DNA of 64,000 nucleotides from Acidobacteriota bacterium (GCA_019639195.1 JAHBSI010000001.1:248001-312000), one strand, 5' to 3'; shown: positions 35,943 to 45,246, counted from the stretch's first letter. Notes: generated from the letters alone by a model not told the origin. Translations and numbers: made by a program.

Positions 35943-36494
35943 ATGATCAAACAAGCAACAGTACAGGAAATAAATTCTTTGCTAAGCGGCGATGGTGAAT
36001 GTCAGGTGATCGACGTACGGGAGTTCTCTGAGTTTAACAGCGAGAGGATCGCCGAGGCCAAGTTGATGCCGCTCTCGAATTTTGAGAGGCATGCGGCCGA
36101 TATCGACCATTCAAAGCCCGTGTATCTGATGTGCCGCTCGGGGAACCGCGCAACAAAGGCCGCCGAGCGGCTTGCCGCAAAAGGCTTTACGGACATTCAC
36201 GTAATCAAGGGCGGAATGCAGGCGTGGGCAGCCGCGGATCTTCCCGTCGTGATCGGAGAATCAAAGGTCTGGTCGCTCGAACGACAGGTCCGCTTCACGG
36301 CGGGGATCCTGATCCTGACGAGCGTCATTCTCGGCTTCGCGGTATCACAATATTTCTTTATAGTTGCCGGGCTCCTCGGCGCGGGGCTCACCTTCGCCGG
36401 AGCGACAGATTGGTGCGGAATGGCGATGGTCCTGGCAAGAATGCCGTGGAACAAAGCGCGCGGCAACGCGTGCTGTAATGTGGAGGCAAGCTAA
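35943..36494 (+). CDS. Rhodanese fused to a DUF2892 membrane domain
   Basis: Residues 1-110 are a rhodanese domain with the catalytic C64 in LMCRSGNRA and the CH2-type D-V-R-E-F-S-E-F start. Residues about 118-175 form a DUF2892 unit with two TM helices and the conserved DWCGMAMVLARMPWN end. Rhodanese transfers sulfane sulfur; the DUF2892 tail anchors it to the inner membrane. It is first in an operon with the persulfide dioxygenase (TAATG overlap). Cys residues near the C-terminus (CC) may be lipid- or metal-related, but this is open. Confidence 0.9.
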   Translation: MIKQATVQEINSLLSGDGECQVIDVREFSEFNSERIAEAKLMPLSNFERHAADIDHSKPVYLMCRSGNRATKAAERLAAKGFTDIHVIKGGMQAWAAADLPVVIGESKVWSLERQVRFTAGILILTSVILGFAVSQYFFIVAGLLGAGLTFAGATDWCGMAMVLARMPWNKARGNACCNVEAS

Positions 36495-37870
36495 TGCATT
36501 TCAAACAATTCTATCTCGGATGTCTTTCGCATGCGTCGTACTATCTTGGGTCGGACGGCGAAGCCGCTATCATCGACCCTCAGCGTGACGTCCAACAATA
36601 CCTGGACGAAGCGACCGCCGACGGCGCAAAGATCAAATACATCATAGAGACACATTCACATGCTGATTTTGTGAGCGGGCATAAAGAGCTCGCCGCAAGG
36701 ACCGGTGCACAGATCGTCTTTGGGCAAAAGGCCGAAACCGGCTTTGAAGCACTTAAGGTAAAAGACGGCGATATGTTAAATGTCGGACATATTTGCTTAC
36801 GCGTATATGAAACGCCGGGACATACACCCGAAGGCATTAGCATCCTTGCAACCGCGAATGGCGAACCTGACAGGCTCTTTACCGGCGACACGCTGTTCGT
36901 CGGCGACGTTGGGCGTCCAGATCTTGTTGGATCTAAAGGTTTTACTGCTGACCAAATGGCCGGAATGCTTTACGATTCTCTGTATGAGAAGATCCTGCCG
37001 CTCGGCGATGAGACCCTAGTTTTCCCTGCGCATGGCGCAGGAAGCCTTTGCGGACGTTCGCTTTCCAAAGAAACCTTTTCAACGCTCGGCGAGCAGCGAA
37101 AATTCAATTACGCTCTCCAGCCAATGACGAAAGACGAGTTCGTCCGTATCGTAACGGCGGATCAGCCGCCGGCACCCGCCTACTTTGCCGAAAGTGCTGC
37201 AAAGAACCTTGCGGGTGCGTCGGCACTTTCTGAGATACCTGAGCCCAGGCAGCTCTCTGCTGAAGAGGCGGCAGCCTTCGACGGCGTTGTTATCGATGTG
37301 CGTTCCGTCGCCGAATATGGCGAAGGGCATATTCAAAATTCGATCAATATCGGCCTGGGCGGACAGTTTGCGTCATGGACGGGCCAAATGATCCCGGTTG
37401 GGACCCCAATTGCGGTGGCTGCTGCGAATCGATCGCAGGTCGAGGAGGCCGTTATGCGCCTCGCCCGCGTCGGGTTTGAGACCGCATCGAATTTCGTCAT
37501 TCTCGACAAAACTTCGCACTTGAAGGCAACGCCGCAGGTTTCGGTTGAGGCAGCGGCAAGGTTCGTGGCCGATAATCCGAATGCTCAGCTTATTGACGTG
37601 CGACGGCCCGCGGAATTCAACGCGGAGCATGCAAAAGGAGCTCTAAATATACCTCTCGATACCCTTTTGCGAGCGATCGACCGTATCGACCCGAACCGGC
37701 CGACTTTCGTGATCTGCCAGAGCGGCTATCGTTCAAGTCTTGCAAGCGGTATGCTTGAGAATGCCGGCGTGAAGGACCTAAGCAACATCACGGGCGGCAC
37801 AAAAGCGTGGATCGACGCGGGCCTGGAAACTGAGTCCGCGGTCGCTGCCACTGCTTGTGACAGGAGGTAA
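36494..37870 (+). CDS. MBL-fold persulfide dioxygenase with two rhodanese domains
   Basis: Residues 1-240 are an ETHE1/BLH-like metallo-hydrolase: H54, H56, D58 and H63 in THSHADFVSGH, H108 in PGHTPEG and D130 in FTGDTLF. Such enzymes oxidise glutathione persulfide to sulfite. Two rhodanese domains follow. The first (about 262-350) lacks the catalytic Cys (AAANRS instead), so it is probably structural; the second (about 360-450) has C408 in VICQSGYRS. The gene overlaps its upstream neighbour by one base. A CNC-like fusion of oxygenase and sulfurtransferase in one chain is inferred to couple sulfur steps. Confidence 0.92.
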   Translation: MHFKQFYLGCLSHASYYLGSDGEAAIIDPQRDVQQYLDEATADGAKIKYIIETHSHADFVSGHKELAARTGAQIVFGQKAETGFEALKVKDGDMLNVGHICLRVYETPGHTPEGISILATANGEPDRLFTGDTLFVGDVGRPDLVGSKGFTADQMAGMLYDSLYEKILPLGDETLVFPAHGAGSLCGRSLSKETFSTLGEQRKFNYALQPMTKDEFVRIVTADQPPAPAYFAESAAKNLAGASALSEIPEPRQLSAEEAAAFDGVVIDVRSVAEYGEGHIQNSINIGLGGQFASWTGQMIPVGTPIAVAAANRSQVEEAVMRLARVGFETASNFVILDKTSHLKATPQVSVEAAARFVADNPNAQLIDVRRPAEFNAEHAKGALNIPLDTLLRAIDRIDPNRPTFVICQSGYRSSLASGMLENAGVKDLSNITGGTKAWIDAGLETESAVAATACDRR

Positions 37871-37875
37871 GACGA

Positions 37876-38298
37876 ATGAAAAAGCTCTTGATACTCGCGG
37901 CCTTTGCGCTTGCGATCGCTGCATGCAACGAAGCACGGACGCCGCAGACACCGGTTGCGGCCAAGGCCCTGACAATTACGGATATGTCGCCGATCGAAGC
38001 TCGGCCCGGCACTGAGCAGCCCGGTTCGCAGTTCATTGATGTTCGAACCGAAGCGGAATTTGCTGGCGAACACGCTAAAGGCGCGCAGAATATTCCGCTC
38101 GACACACTCGAACAGAGGTCGTCAACTTTGAAAAAAGACGAGCCGGTTTACGTGATCTGTGAAACGGGACGACGCTCGCTTGCGGCCTCAGAAATGCTCG
38201 AGAAGGAAGGATTTACGCGCATTATTAATATTACCGGCGGCACACGTGCCTGGGCCGATGCGGATCTTCCAATGGTCGAGCCGGCCGCGGCGAAGTAG
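37876..38298 (+). CDS. Lipoprotein rhodanese
   Basis: The 140-residue protein has a lipobox AIAAC with C17 as lipid site, so it is likely exported and membrane-anchored. A rhodanese domain (about 35-135) carries catalytic C95 in VICETGRRS. It starts 5 bp after the dioxygenase stop. It would handle sulfane sulfur in the periplasm, complementing the cytoplasmic and membrane rhodaneses upstream. Confidence 0.9.
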   Translation: MKKLLILAAFALAIAACNEARTPQTPVAAKALTITDMSPIEARPGTEQPGSQFIDVRTEAEFAGEHAKGAQNIPLDTLEQRSSTLKKDEPVYVICETGRRSLAASEMLEKEGFTRIINITGGTRAWADADLPMVEPAAAK

Positions 38299-38325
38299 TG
38301 CACGGATCGAAAGGGTAGGATAGCT

Positions 38326-38508
38326 ATGCGAGATCTGATCGTAATGTTATCGATAGTCGGAATTTGGTTGCTGCTGCAGCTCGTGATCCTGCCGCGGCTT
38401 GGCTTCAACACCTGAATGCGCGGAGCCTGTGACACCGGTCGGCGTCGCAAGACCACAGCATCCAATGCCGCCGCGAACACTACGGATAAAGCTGATCGAG
38501 GCAGGTGA
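38326..38508 (+). CDS. Tiny membrane ORF with in-frame TGA, candidate selenoprotein
   Basis: ATG 38326 after AGGAT (38317-38321) encodes 29 residues: a short N-terminus, one hydrophobic helix (LIVMLSIVGIWLLLQLVIL), then PRLGFNT and a TGA at 38413-38415. Reading TGA as selenocysteine continues 30 more codons to TGA 38506. The join reads N-T-(U)-M-R-G-A-C, a U-x4-C pattern, followed by a basic tail. It lies 27 bp after the lipoprotein rhodanese and within the same run. TGA is a normal stop elsewhere in this window, so readthrough is not proved; a 29-residue peptide is the alternative. Confidence 0.5.
38416..38461 (+). promoter_or_regulatory. SECIS-like stem-loop just after the TGA
   Basis: Hand folding gives AUGC/GCAU or CUGU/ACAG outer pairing, a GACACC bulge, GGUC (38437-38440) pairing with GACC (38451-38454), and a 10-nt loop starting GG. 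The apical loop begins 25 nt after the TGA, within the range of bacterial SECIS elements, and a G at loop position 1-2 fits their consensus. Strength is not computed. Confidence 0.35.
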
Positions 38509-38519
38509 TCCGAACATTA

Positions 38520-39134
38520 CTATTGGTTCCGTTTAAAGTTCCGTATGTAGCCGGTTATCTCGTCATACGGCGGCCGAGCGACGACCTTTTCATCGATGGG
38601 TAACACTTTTCGGTCGGGCTCGATCGTCGAGTTTCGAAATGCCCGTTGCGAGAAAGCCGTCGCACTCTTGTAATCGATCATCTCAACGAGGCACTCGATC
38701 GCATAGGCCGGAACGGGAGCTCGTCTTTCGACCTTAAAGTCCGCGATACGTGCCCCGTTCGTGCATCCGATGCGGACCAGCGTTTCGATCTCGCTCGGCT
38801 TGGTCGGCACCGTATCCGGCTTAAGACCCCAAATATTCAGCACCTTTGCGGGCGCGATACCGTCGAAATACTGGGTGAAGCCTTCGATCCGGAAATCTTC
38901 CGGTTTTTCCAGGTCGCTGTTGTTCCAATGTTCGACGATCGCCGTCTTGCCGGTTATCGCCTTCGATGGGTCGAGAGCGACTTTGACCTGCAACGCACCG
39001 AGCTCGTTCGCCCTTTCCTGCATTATGTGATAGACGCGAGCGTCAGGCGGCGGCACATTCTCACCCAAGCCGCATCCCAGCCACACAATGCAGAAAAGTA
39101 AGAACACTACGATCACCGGAAAACGTTTAGCCAT
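38520..39134 (-). CDS. Lipoprotein of unknown function
   Basis: Start 39134 is chosen because GGAGAAAAT precedes it and it gives MAKRFPVIVVFLLF then the lipobox WLGC (Cys near residue 21); an upstream ATG at 39191 would add 19 residues. The remaining body of about 180 residues is mixed alpha/beta with a central V-E-H-W-N-N, I-E-G-F-T-Q-Y-F-D-G segment and no recognised domain. It is likely anchored to the outer membrane and may be cotranscribed with the two small genes upstream (39191-39568). Confidence 0.65.
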   Translation of the reverse strand: MAKRFPVIVVFLLFCIVWLGCGLGENVPPPDARVYHIMQERANELGALQVKVALDPSKAITGKTAIVEHWNNSDLEKPEDFRIEGFTQYFDGIAPAKVLNIWGLKPDTVPTKPSEIETLVRIGCTNGARIADFKVERRAPVPAYAIECLVEMIDYKSATAFSQRAFRNSTIEPDRKVLPIDEKVVARPPYDEITGYIRNFKRNQ

Positions 39135-39190
39135 ATTTTCTCCAATACCATTTGCAGCCTGAAGACATATACAGGCCGTCCAATTCGTCA

Positions 39191-39307
39191 TTATCTGAAT
39201 GTTCCTGCAAGCTCATTGAACATTTTGATCGGAAATTGAGCGTATGCCGCAGTGTAAAGTGCGACCACGAACGCAAACGCGAGTATTGATGTTATTGTCT
39301 TTTTCAT
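39191..39307 (-). CDS. Very small secreted peptide
   Basis: This 38-residue frame (ATG at 39305-39307, stop 39191) has AGGAAG upstream and encodes a signal peptide (MKKTITSILAFAFVV to AYA) followed by a 15-residue mature peptide starting QFPIK. It is too short for most gene callers. A possible upstream start of the lipoprotein gene would overlap its stop (TAATG). It may be real, but conservation is untested. Confidence 0.45.
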   Translation of the reverse strand: MKKTITSILAFAFVVALYTAAYAQFPIKMFNELAGTFR

Positions 39308-39322
39308 AATGTCTTCCTTTGC

Positions 39323-39568
39323 TTACTTGTCTTCCGTCTTAGGTGTACAAACTTCGGCCTGCGGCAGAATTGAACACGCAAGTTTCGTAAGTTCGTCGAT
39401 CTTCTTCAGCTGTTCCTTTATCTGCACAAAGTAGCAGCAGCGATGATATGCGTGCGTGCCCGCAAAAATCCTTGAAAAAACTTCTTTTTTTGTTCTCTTT
39501 TTTTTCTTGATTCCTTCTTTGGTAGCTGTGAGCGAGGAAATTCGGCCGTTTTTACGAAACTGCGGCAA
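39323..39568 (-). CDS. Possible small Cys-containing protein
   Basis: The 81-residue frame has a basic low-complexity N-terminal half overlapping poly-T DNA, but its C-terminal half (about 35-81) looks coding: RCCYFVQIKEQLKKIDELTKLACSILPQAEVC with amphipathic helix and several Cys. It lies 15 bp before the small peptide gene on the same strand. Start is uncertain; only the C-terminal half may be translated. Family unknown. Confidence 0.35.
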   Translation of the reverse strand: MPQFRKNGRISSLTATKEGIKKKKRTKKEVFSRIFAGTHAYHRCCYFVQIKEQLKKIDELTKLACSILPQAEVCTPKTEDK

Positions 39569-39630
39569 TTCGGCGAAAACCTTGACAACATTCAGCGTTT
39601 TCGTCCATCTTCTTATACAAGGACATATTC

Positions 39631-41640
39631 ATGACCTCACAGAACCGAAACATTTATGAGTTCGGGGAGTTCCGACTTCATCCCGCCGAAAATGCTCTTG
39701 ACCGAGGCGGCGACCCGGTCGCTCTTAAGCCGAAAGCGTTCTCGACCCTGGTTCGTCTAGTGGAAAATCACGGACAGCTTGTCGAAAAGGCAGAGCTGCT
39801 CGATTCTGTGTGGAATGGCTCATTCGTTGAGGAGGCTGCTGTCTCGAAATGCATTTGGGAGATCCGAGCCGCTCTAGGAGACGATTCGAAGGAAGGCGGC
39901 TATATTCAGACCATTCCTAAACGAGGTTATCGCTTCGTTGCCGATGTCGCTGTCACTGAAGCGCATTATGGCACGGGCGATGATGGCGAGATCTTCGGCG
40001 GGACGTCGATAACCACCATTGGAACTGACCCTCTGTCGGTGCAAGATGAATCGACCGATGTTGTAACGAGTCTCGCACCGCTGGCCGATGTGGGTGAGGA
40101 AACCGCTATCGCGGCAGAGTCTGCAACCTCCGCCGCTCCGGCGAAATCGCGAAAACGGCGCGTTCTTTTTCTTAGTGTGCTCGGTCTCGCGATCGCTGTC
40201 ATCGCGGGCTCTTTGGTCTATGCCTACTATCGGCGATCATATCCGCAGACCGCGGCCGCAACCAGCATTGCTGTACTGCCTTTGCGCCCTGTGGTATCAA
40301 ATAACCGCGATCAGGACCTTGAGTTCGCTCTTGCAGACTCACTGATCCTCAAGTTGAGCGAGGCAAAGGATCTTAACGTCAAGCGCCTATTCGCTGTGCG
40401 TAAGTTCATTGACATTGATACGGACCCTGTCGCCGCCGGACGTGAACTCGGTGTCAAATATGTTCTTGCATCGACATATCAGATCTTCGAAGGGCGAATA
40501 CGCGTGACATCGCAGCTAGTAAATGTCGAGACCGGGACCTCCGAGCAAACCTTTCGCTCGGAGACCGGTGCCGGAAATATCTTCACCGTACAGGATACGA
40601 TCGCAAGAGAGATAGGCAGCGGGCTGTTTGCAAGATTCGACATCCTGCCGACCAGCAGTGCGAACCCGACGCATGGTACGAACAACGAAACTGCCTACAC
40701 GCTTTACAACGAAGCCATTTTCCTCTTGGATAAATATGACCAGAAAGACACGTTAAAAGCGATGGGTCTGCTCGATCAAGCGATCAGTTTGGATTCTAAG
40801 TATGCTGCCGCCTGGGCGGCAAAGGCTCAAGCATATTGCCAGATTGCCCATCAGGGCGGAGGCACCCCTGTGGAGCTTTTTTCACAAGCCGAGCCGAATC
40901 TGGCAAAGGCTCTAATGATCGACAACGATAACGTGGTCGCATTGACGATCCGAGGGATGATAAACCGCGATTACAAATGGAACCTGCCGGCTGCTTATCA
41001 AGACCTCAATCGGGCGATCGCACTTGATCCGGATTTCACCCTCGCGCATCGCATCCTGGCCGGCGCATATTACCAAGACGGAAAGTTTTCGGAAGCTCTT
41101 ACCGAGGGGCGAAAGGCGGTTGACCTGAACCCTACGGGGCGTTGGGATAAGTGGTTTCTCGCCGATTATCAGGCCGCCACCGGAGACCCGGAAGAAGGCA
41201 TCGCAACGTTGAAGCACCTTGCCGAAATTGTTCCCGATTTTCAACCGACCTATTATTCATTGTGGAGAGCGTGTTACCTTCGAGGTAAGAAAGACGAGGC
41301 CTTTGAATATTTCATAGAGAATAAAAAGATCTGGGAGGCAGATCCGAAAGAGATCCAGCAGTTTCAGCACATCTACGCAAGCTCCGGCTGGCCCGGGGTC
41401 CTGCACGCAGAATTCGATCTGATGCGATCTTACGATCGGCCTGATACCTATTCGACCAGGAAGATGTATATCGCCGATCTGGCTGCACAGGTTGGCAATG
41501 CCGACGTGGCATTTCAATATCTTGAGGAAGCTCGGAAGTTCCGCGTTCTCCAATTTTCGAATGTCCGGGTGGATCCAATGCTCGAACCAATCCGCAACGA
41601 CCCACGATTCGCCCAGATCGCTTCGACAACCGCATTTTAA
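39631..41640 (+). CDS. CadC-like winged-helix regulator with TM helix, TolB-like domain and TPRs
   Basis: Residues about 8-107 are an OmpR-type winged helix (YEFGEFRLHP, LKPKAFSTLVRLVENHGQLV, QTIPKRGYRFVADV). A linker precedes one TM helix (about 174-197). An extracytoplasmic TolB-N/adenylate-cyclase-like domain (SIAVLPLRP to FARF, about 208-345) follows, then TPR-like repeats (about 350-600). Such one-component membrane regulators bind DNA while sensing periplasmic input. The signal is unknown. It is preceded by a poly-T-rich region (39478-39512) and is the only gene in its transcript by spacing. Confidence 0.88.
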   Translation: MTSQNRNIYEFGEFRLHPAENALDRGGDPVALKPKAFSTLVRLVENHGQLVEKAELLDSVWNGSFVEEAAVSKCIWEIRAALGDDSKEGGYIQTIPKRGYRFVADVAVTEAHYGTGDDGEIFGGTSITTIGTDPLSVQDESTDVVTSLAPLADVGEETAIAAESATSAAPAKSRKRRVLFLSVLGLAIAVIAGSLVYAYYRRSYPQTAAATSIAVLPLRPVVSNNRDQDLEFALADSLILKLSEAKDLNVKRLFAVRKFIDIDTDPVAAGRELGVKYVLASTYQIFEGRIRVTSQLVNVETGTSEQTFRSETGAGNIFTVQDTIAREIGSGLFARFDILPTSSANPTHGTNNETAYTLYNEAIFLLDKYDQKDTLKAMGLLDQAISLDSKYAAAWAAKAQAYCQIAHQGGGTPVELFSQAEPNLAKALMIDNDNVVALTIRGMINRDYKWNLPAAYQDLNRAIALDPDFTLAHRILAGAYYQDGKFSEALTEGRKAVDLNPTGRWDKWFLADYQAATGDPEEGIATLKHLAEIVPDFQPTYYSLWRACYLRGKKDEAFEYFIENKKIWEADPKEIQQFQHIYASSGWPGVLHAEFDLMRSYDRPDTYSTRKMYIADLAAQVGNADVAFQYLEEARKFRVLQFSNVRVDPMLEPIRNDPRFAQIASTTAF

Positions 41641-41791
41641 GTACACACGGGTTGGTTTGCTTTGACTCTTGCGCGGGCCCGTAGATCTGCAAGATGCTCG
41701 TACTAATATGCCATCTTGCGGCAACCGCCTTGTTGAACAACATAACTCGGCGAGTTTTTTTGCGCGTGCGATTCGGAGTAGAATTTAAGGG

Positions 41792-43210
41792 ATGAGCGAG
41801 ACAAGAATCGAAGCAGCAGAAAAGGCAGTGAAACAGCGTATCGAGACGGATTCGATGGGCGAAATAGGCGTGAACGCGGATGTTTATTGGGGTGCACAGA
41901 CCCAAAGGTCGCTGCTGCACTTCAACATCGGGTTTGATGTAATGCCGCGGGAGATGATCCGCGCGTTAGGCATTTTGAAAAAAGCCGCCGCGATCGTGAA
42001 TTTTGACCTCGGCAAGCTGCCTGAAGACAAGAAGGATCTCATTGTGCGAGCCGCAGACGAGGTGATCGAGGGCAAACTCGATGCACATTTTCCGCTGCGT
42101 GTTTGGCAGACGGGTTCGGGAACGCAGACGAATATGAACGCGAACGAGGTGATCTCGAATCGCGCTATCGAGCTTGCCGGCGGCGAGATGGGTTCGAAGT
42201 CGCCTGTTCACCCGAATGACGACGTCAACAAGTCACAGTCATCAAACGATACCTTTCCAACGGCGATGTACATCGCGGCCGCCGAACGTTTGAATGCCCT
42301 TATCCCCGAGGTCGAGAAGATCAGCTCGACGATAAAGGCAAAAGCCAAGGAATTCGAGGGCGTCGTCAAGATCGGCCGTACGCATCTTCAGGACGCTACG
42401 CCGGTAACCATCAGCCAGGAGTTTGGCGGCTGGGCGAATCTGATCGATCGCGACATCGAGCGGTTAAGGCTCGTGATGCCGGGTCTGCTTGACCTTGCGA
42501 TCGGCGGAACGGCTGTCGGCACCGGCCTGAACGCTCATCCGGAATTTGCCGACCGAGCGGCGGCAAAGATCGCGGAACTCACGGGGTTTCCGTTCAAGTC
42601 GCATCCCGACAAATTCGCGGCGCTTTCGGCCCACGACGAGATCGTTTTTGCTTCCGGTGCTTTGAAAACGCTTGCCGCAAGCCTGATGAAGATCGCGAAC
42701 GATATTCGCTGGCTCGCTTCAGGACCGCGTTGCGGTCTCGGTGAGATCTCCTTGCCGGAGAATGAGCCGGGTTCGTCAATAATGCCGGGCAAGGTCAATC
42801 CGACGCAGTCAGAAGCGATGACAATGGTCGCAGTTCAGGTCTTTGGAAACGATGCCGCGATCGGCTTTGCGGGTTCACAGGGAAATTTCGAACTGAACGT
42901 TTTTAAGCCCGTGATGATCCACAATTTCCTTCACTCGGTGCGGCTTATTCACGACGCTTCGCACGGCTTTGTCGATTACTGCATCGCGGGCATCGAGCTC
43001 AACCGCGAGAGGATCGACCATTACCTTCGCGATTCCCTGATGCTCGTCACCGCTCTCAACCAGCACATCGGATACGACAACGCGGCGAAGATCGCAAAGA
43101 ACGCTCACAAGAAGGGCATCAGCCTGAAGGAATCTGCGGTGTCGCTCGGGCTGCTGACGGCGGAGAAATTCGACGAGCTTGTTATCGCCGAGAATATGAC
43201 GCACCCGTAA
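41792..43210 (+). CDS. fumC: Class II fumarate hydratase
   Basis: The 472-residue protein interconverts fumarate and malate. It has the SSxxPxKxN signature in [16 protein letters not shown] (about 327-342), [14 protein letters not shown] (about 109-122) and [13 protein letters not shown]. The catalytic loop lies in the [11 protein letters not shown] region. It belongs to the homotetrameric, iron-free class. Its TAA overlaps the ATG of the downstream hydrolase (TAATG), so the two are coupled. TCA cycle partner kgd is 14 kb away. Confidence 0.95.
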   Translation: MSETRIEAAEKAVKQRIETDSMGEIGVNADVYWGAQTQRSLLHFNIGFDVMPREMIRALGILKKAAAIVNFDLGKLPEDKKDLIVRAADEVIEGKLDAHFPLRVWQTGSGTQTNMNANEVISNRAIELAGGEMGSKSPVHPNDDVNKSQSSNDTFPTAMYIAAAERLNALIPEVEKISSTIKAKAKEFEGVVKIGRTHLQDATPVTISQEFGGWANLIDRDIERLRLVMPGLLDLAIGGTAVGTGLNAHPEFADRAAAKIAELTGFPFKSHPDKFAALSAHDEIVFASGALKTLAASLMKIANDIRWLASGPRCGLGEISLPENEPGSSIMPGKVNPTQSEAMTMVAVQVFGNDAAIGFAGSQGNFELNVFKPVMIHNFLHSVRLIHDASHGFVDYCIAGIELNRERIDHYLRDSLMLVTALNQHIGYDNAAKIAKNAHKKGISLKESAVSLGLLTAEKFDELVIAENMTHP

Positions 43211-44220
43211 TGCTCAAAAGATACATGCACGCGAAAGAGCGGTATTTTGCGATGCGCGACGACAACCGCATCGTGCAGCCGTTCGATTGGGGCATCGAGT
43301 TCATCGAACCTGAAGCGACCGGGTGCGACCCACGCACATTCTTTGACGAGTTCTCTAAGCGGGCGATCGAGAAGAGCGATGAATTCTTTTTCTCGCCCGA
43401 GGTCACGGACTTTCACCTCGACGGCGACAATCTTACGTGGACGAGCGGCGTCGCGACCCCGTCAAAAGAAAATAGTCTGGTCAGAGCGACGTATTTCCCA
43501 AAAGACGGTGCCAAGGCCGCAGTGCTCGTCCTGCCGCATTGGAATGCGAAGGCAGGAACATATTTCGATCTTTGTAAGGTCTTCAACGACCGGGGTTTTT
43601 CGGCACTGCGGCTGACGCTGCCGTATCACGAAGATCGAATGCCGCCGGAGCTTGAGCGTGCCGATTACCTTGTCGCACCAAACATCGGACGCACTTTGCA
43701 ATCATTGCGGCAATCTGTCGTCGATACGCGGTCGGCGGTTCGTTGGCTCAAGGCACAAGGCTACGAGAAGATCGGGCTTGTTGGCACGAGTATCGGATCG
43801 TGCGTCGGTTTTTTTGCGTTCGTGCACGATCTTGCGATCGACGCCGCGGTCTTCAATCACGTTTCAGGCTACGTCGCAGACGTCGTCTGGGAAGGTCTTT
43901 CGACCTATCACGTAAAAGCTGGTCTCGGCGACAATGTCGGGCTTGATGAACTTCGGCGCTACTGGCTGCCGATCTCGCCGATGGCGTATATGGATAGGCT
44001 GGCGGCCTTGCCCGAGAGGCCGCAGCGGTACATCTACACGCTGTATGACCTGAGCTTTCCGGTCGATCTTTCACGCGACACGCTTGCGGCGCTTCGGCGA
44101 AACAAGATCCCTCACAGCCGCGTTGCGATCCCCTGCGGACATTACACGCTCGGTGAAAAACCATGGGTCTATTACGACGGCTTCAAGATCGTGAATTTCC
44201 TCCGAAAGCATCTGAAATAG
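43210..44220 (+). CDS. Alpha/beta hydrolase of unknown substrate
   Basis: The 336-residue protein has the nucleophile elbow GTSIGS (Ser about 199) within LVGTSIGSCVGFF, an oxyanion-side VLPHWNAKAG, and a catalytic-His candidate in CGHYTLGEKPWV near residue 306. The central fold is a standard hydrolase, with an N-terminal extension of about 85 residues that could cap the site. It resembles ABHD18-like members. Substrate unknown. It is translationally coupled to fumC by one base. Confidence 0.8.
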   Translation: MLKRYMHAKERYFAMRDDNRIVQPFDWGIEFIEPEATGCDPRTFFDEFSKRAIEKSDEFFFSPEVTDFHLDGDNLTWTSGVATPSKENSLVRATYFPKDGAKAAVLVLPHWNAKAGTYFDLCKVFNDRGFSALRLTLPYHEDRMPPELERADYLVAPNIGRTLQSLRQSVVDTRSAVRWLKAQGYEKIGLVGTSIGSCVGFFAFVHDLAIDAAVFNHVSGYVADVVWEGLSTYHVKAGLGDNVGLDELRRYWLPISPMAYMDRLAALPERPQRYIYTLYDLSFPVDLSRDTLAALRRNKIPHSRVAIPCGHYTLGEKPWVYYDGFKIVNFLRKHLK

Positions 44221-44295
44221 GAATGTTCGCGGATGCACCGCATACGTAAAACGGTGTAAGATTCAGCGTTTGGCTTTGTTGGAACGAGCCGTTTG

Positions 44296-45246
44296 ATGGC
44301 AGAGATACCTTCAAAATTTGACCGAACCATCGATGAGGCGATCGCACATCTGCTCGCGAAGTGCGCGGATGCCCGCGGCTGTTCAACGGACGATGTTCGC
44401 GGGCGAGTTGGTCGCGCACTCTCAAAATACCTTTTTGTCGAAGGAACGGCTGTCGAACACGCGGATGTGATCGCGTTCATCGAATGGATACGCGTTGACG
44501 AACTATGTCTTGTGCTTGCCTGCGAACGAAGCGATGAGAAGGCTTGGACCGACATTGTGCGGGATTTCGACTCGACGGTTAAGTCCGCCGCCCGAAAGAT
44601 CGCCGCGAACCCGGAAGATGCAGACGACCTTGCAAGCTCGATCTGGGCCGAACTTTACGGGCTTCGCACAGACAAAGACGGTGTGCGCAAGTCAAAACTC
44701 GCATATTACAGCGGACGCGGAAGTTTGGGCGGCTGGCTGCGGGCCGTCACCGCTCAGCTCGCGGTCGATCGACATCGAAAGCTCTCAAAGCTCGTTCAGG
44801 TCGAGGAAGACCGCGATCTTGAAGTACTTGCTGAGGAAGCCGGCAGTTCCGGCGAGAACGGTATCGTCTCTCACGCGGAAAGCAGCGAAGAGATGCTTAT
44901 CCAGAAGGATTCATCGGACGCTGTCACTGCTGCGTTACGAGCGGCCGTTGATTCGCTGGATGACGAAAGCCGGCTGATCCTTAAGCTCTACTATTTCGAT
45001 GACAGAAAATTGAAAGATATCGGCGCGGCCTTCGGCTATCATGAGGCGACCGCGAGCCGTCGCCTGGCGAAGATCCAGGGCGACATCCGCAAACGGGTCG
45101 AGGCGGCCCTAAAACGCGAACATGGCTGGACGGACGGCGATATTCAGCGAAATCTGGCAGATGTTGCGGCAAAAATGGGCGTGGATCTTGAGAAAATGCT
45201 CGCGGGGCTTGCGATCGTCATTATGCTGCAAGTTTTGGCTCTTTAG
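44296..45246 (+). CDS. ECF-like sigma-70 family factor with C-terminal hydrophobic segment
   Basis: ATG 44296 follows TTG 44293 directly and is preferred. Residues about 95-185 resemble a sigma-2 region (IVRDFDSTVKSAARKI, ADDLASSIWAELYG, GWLRAVTAQLAVDRHRK). Residues about 215-275 form a sigma-4 region with DDESRLILKLYYFDDRKLKDIG and ATASRRLAKI. An N-terminal extension of about 70 residues and a C-terminal hydrophobic stretch (about 300-316, MLAGLAIVIMLQ) are unusual. It precedes an anti-sigma-type gene. Confidence 0.8.
   Translation: MAEIPSKFDRTIDEAIAHLLAKCADARGCSTDDVRGRVGRALSKYLFVEGTAVEHADVIAFIEWIRVDELCLVLACERSDEKAWTDIVRDFDSTVKSAARKIAANPEDADDLASSIWAELYGLRTDKDGVRKSKLAYYSGRGSLGGWLRAVTAQLAVDRHRKLSKLVQVEEDRDLEVLAEEAGSSGENGIVSHAESSEEMLIQKDSSDAVTAALRAAVDSLDDESRLILKLYYFDDRKLKDIGAAFGYHEATASRRLAKIQGDIRKRVEAALKREHGWTDGDIQRNLADVAAKMGVDLEKMLAGLAIVIMLQVLAL

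Noticed and set aside
39582-39619. TTGACA and TATACA before the CadC-like gene
   Set aside because: The spacer is 26 bp; the elements cannot form one promoter.
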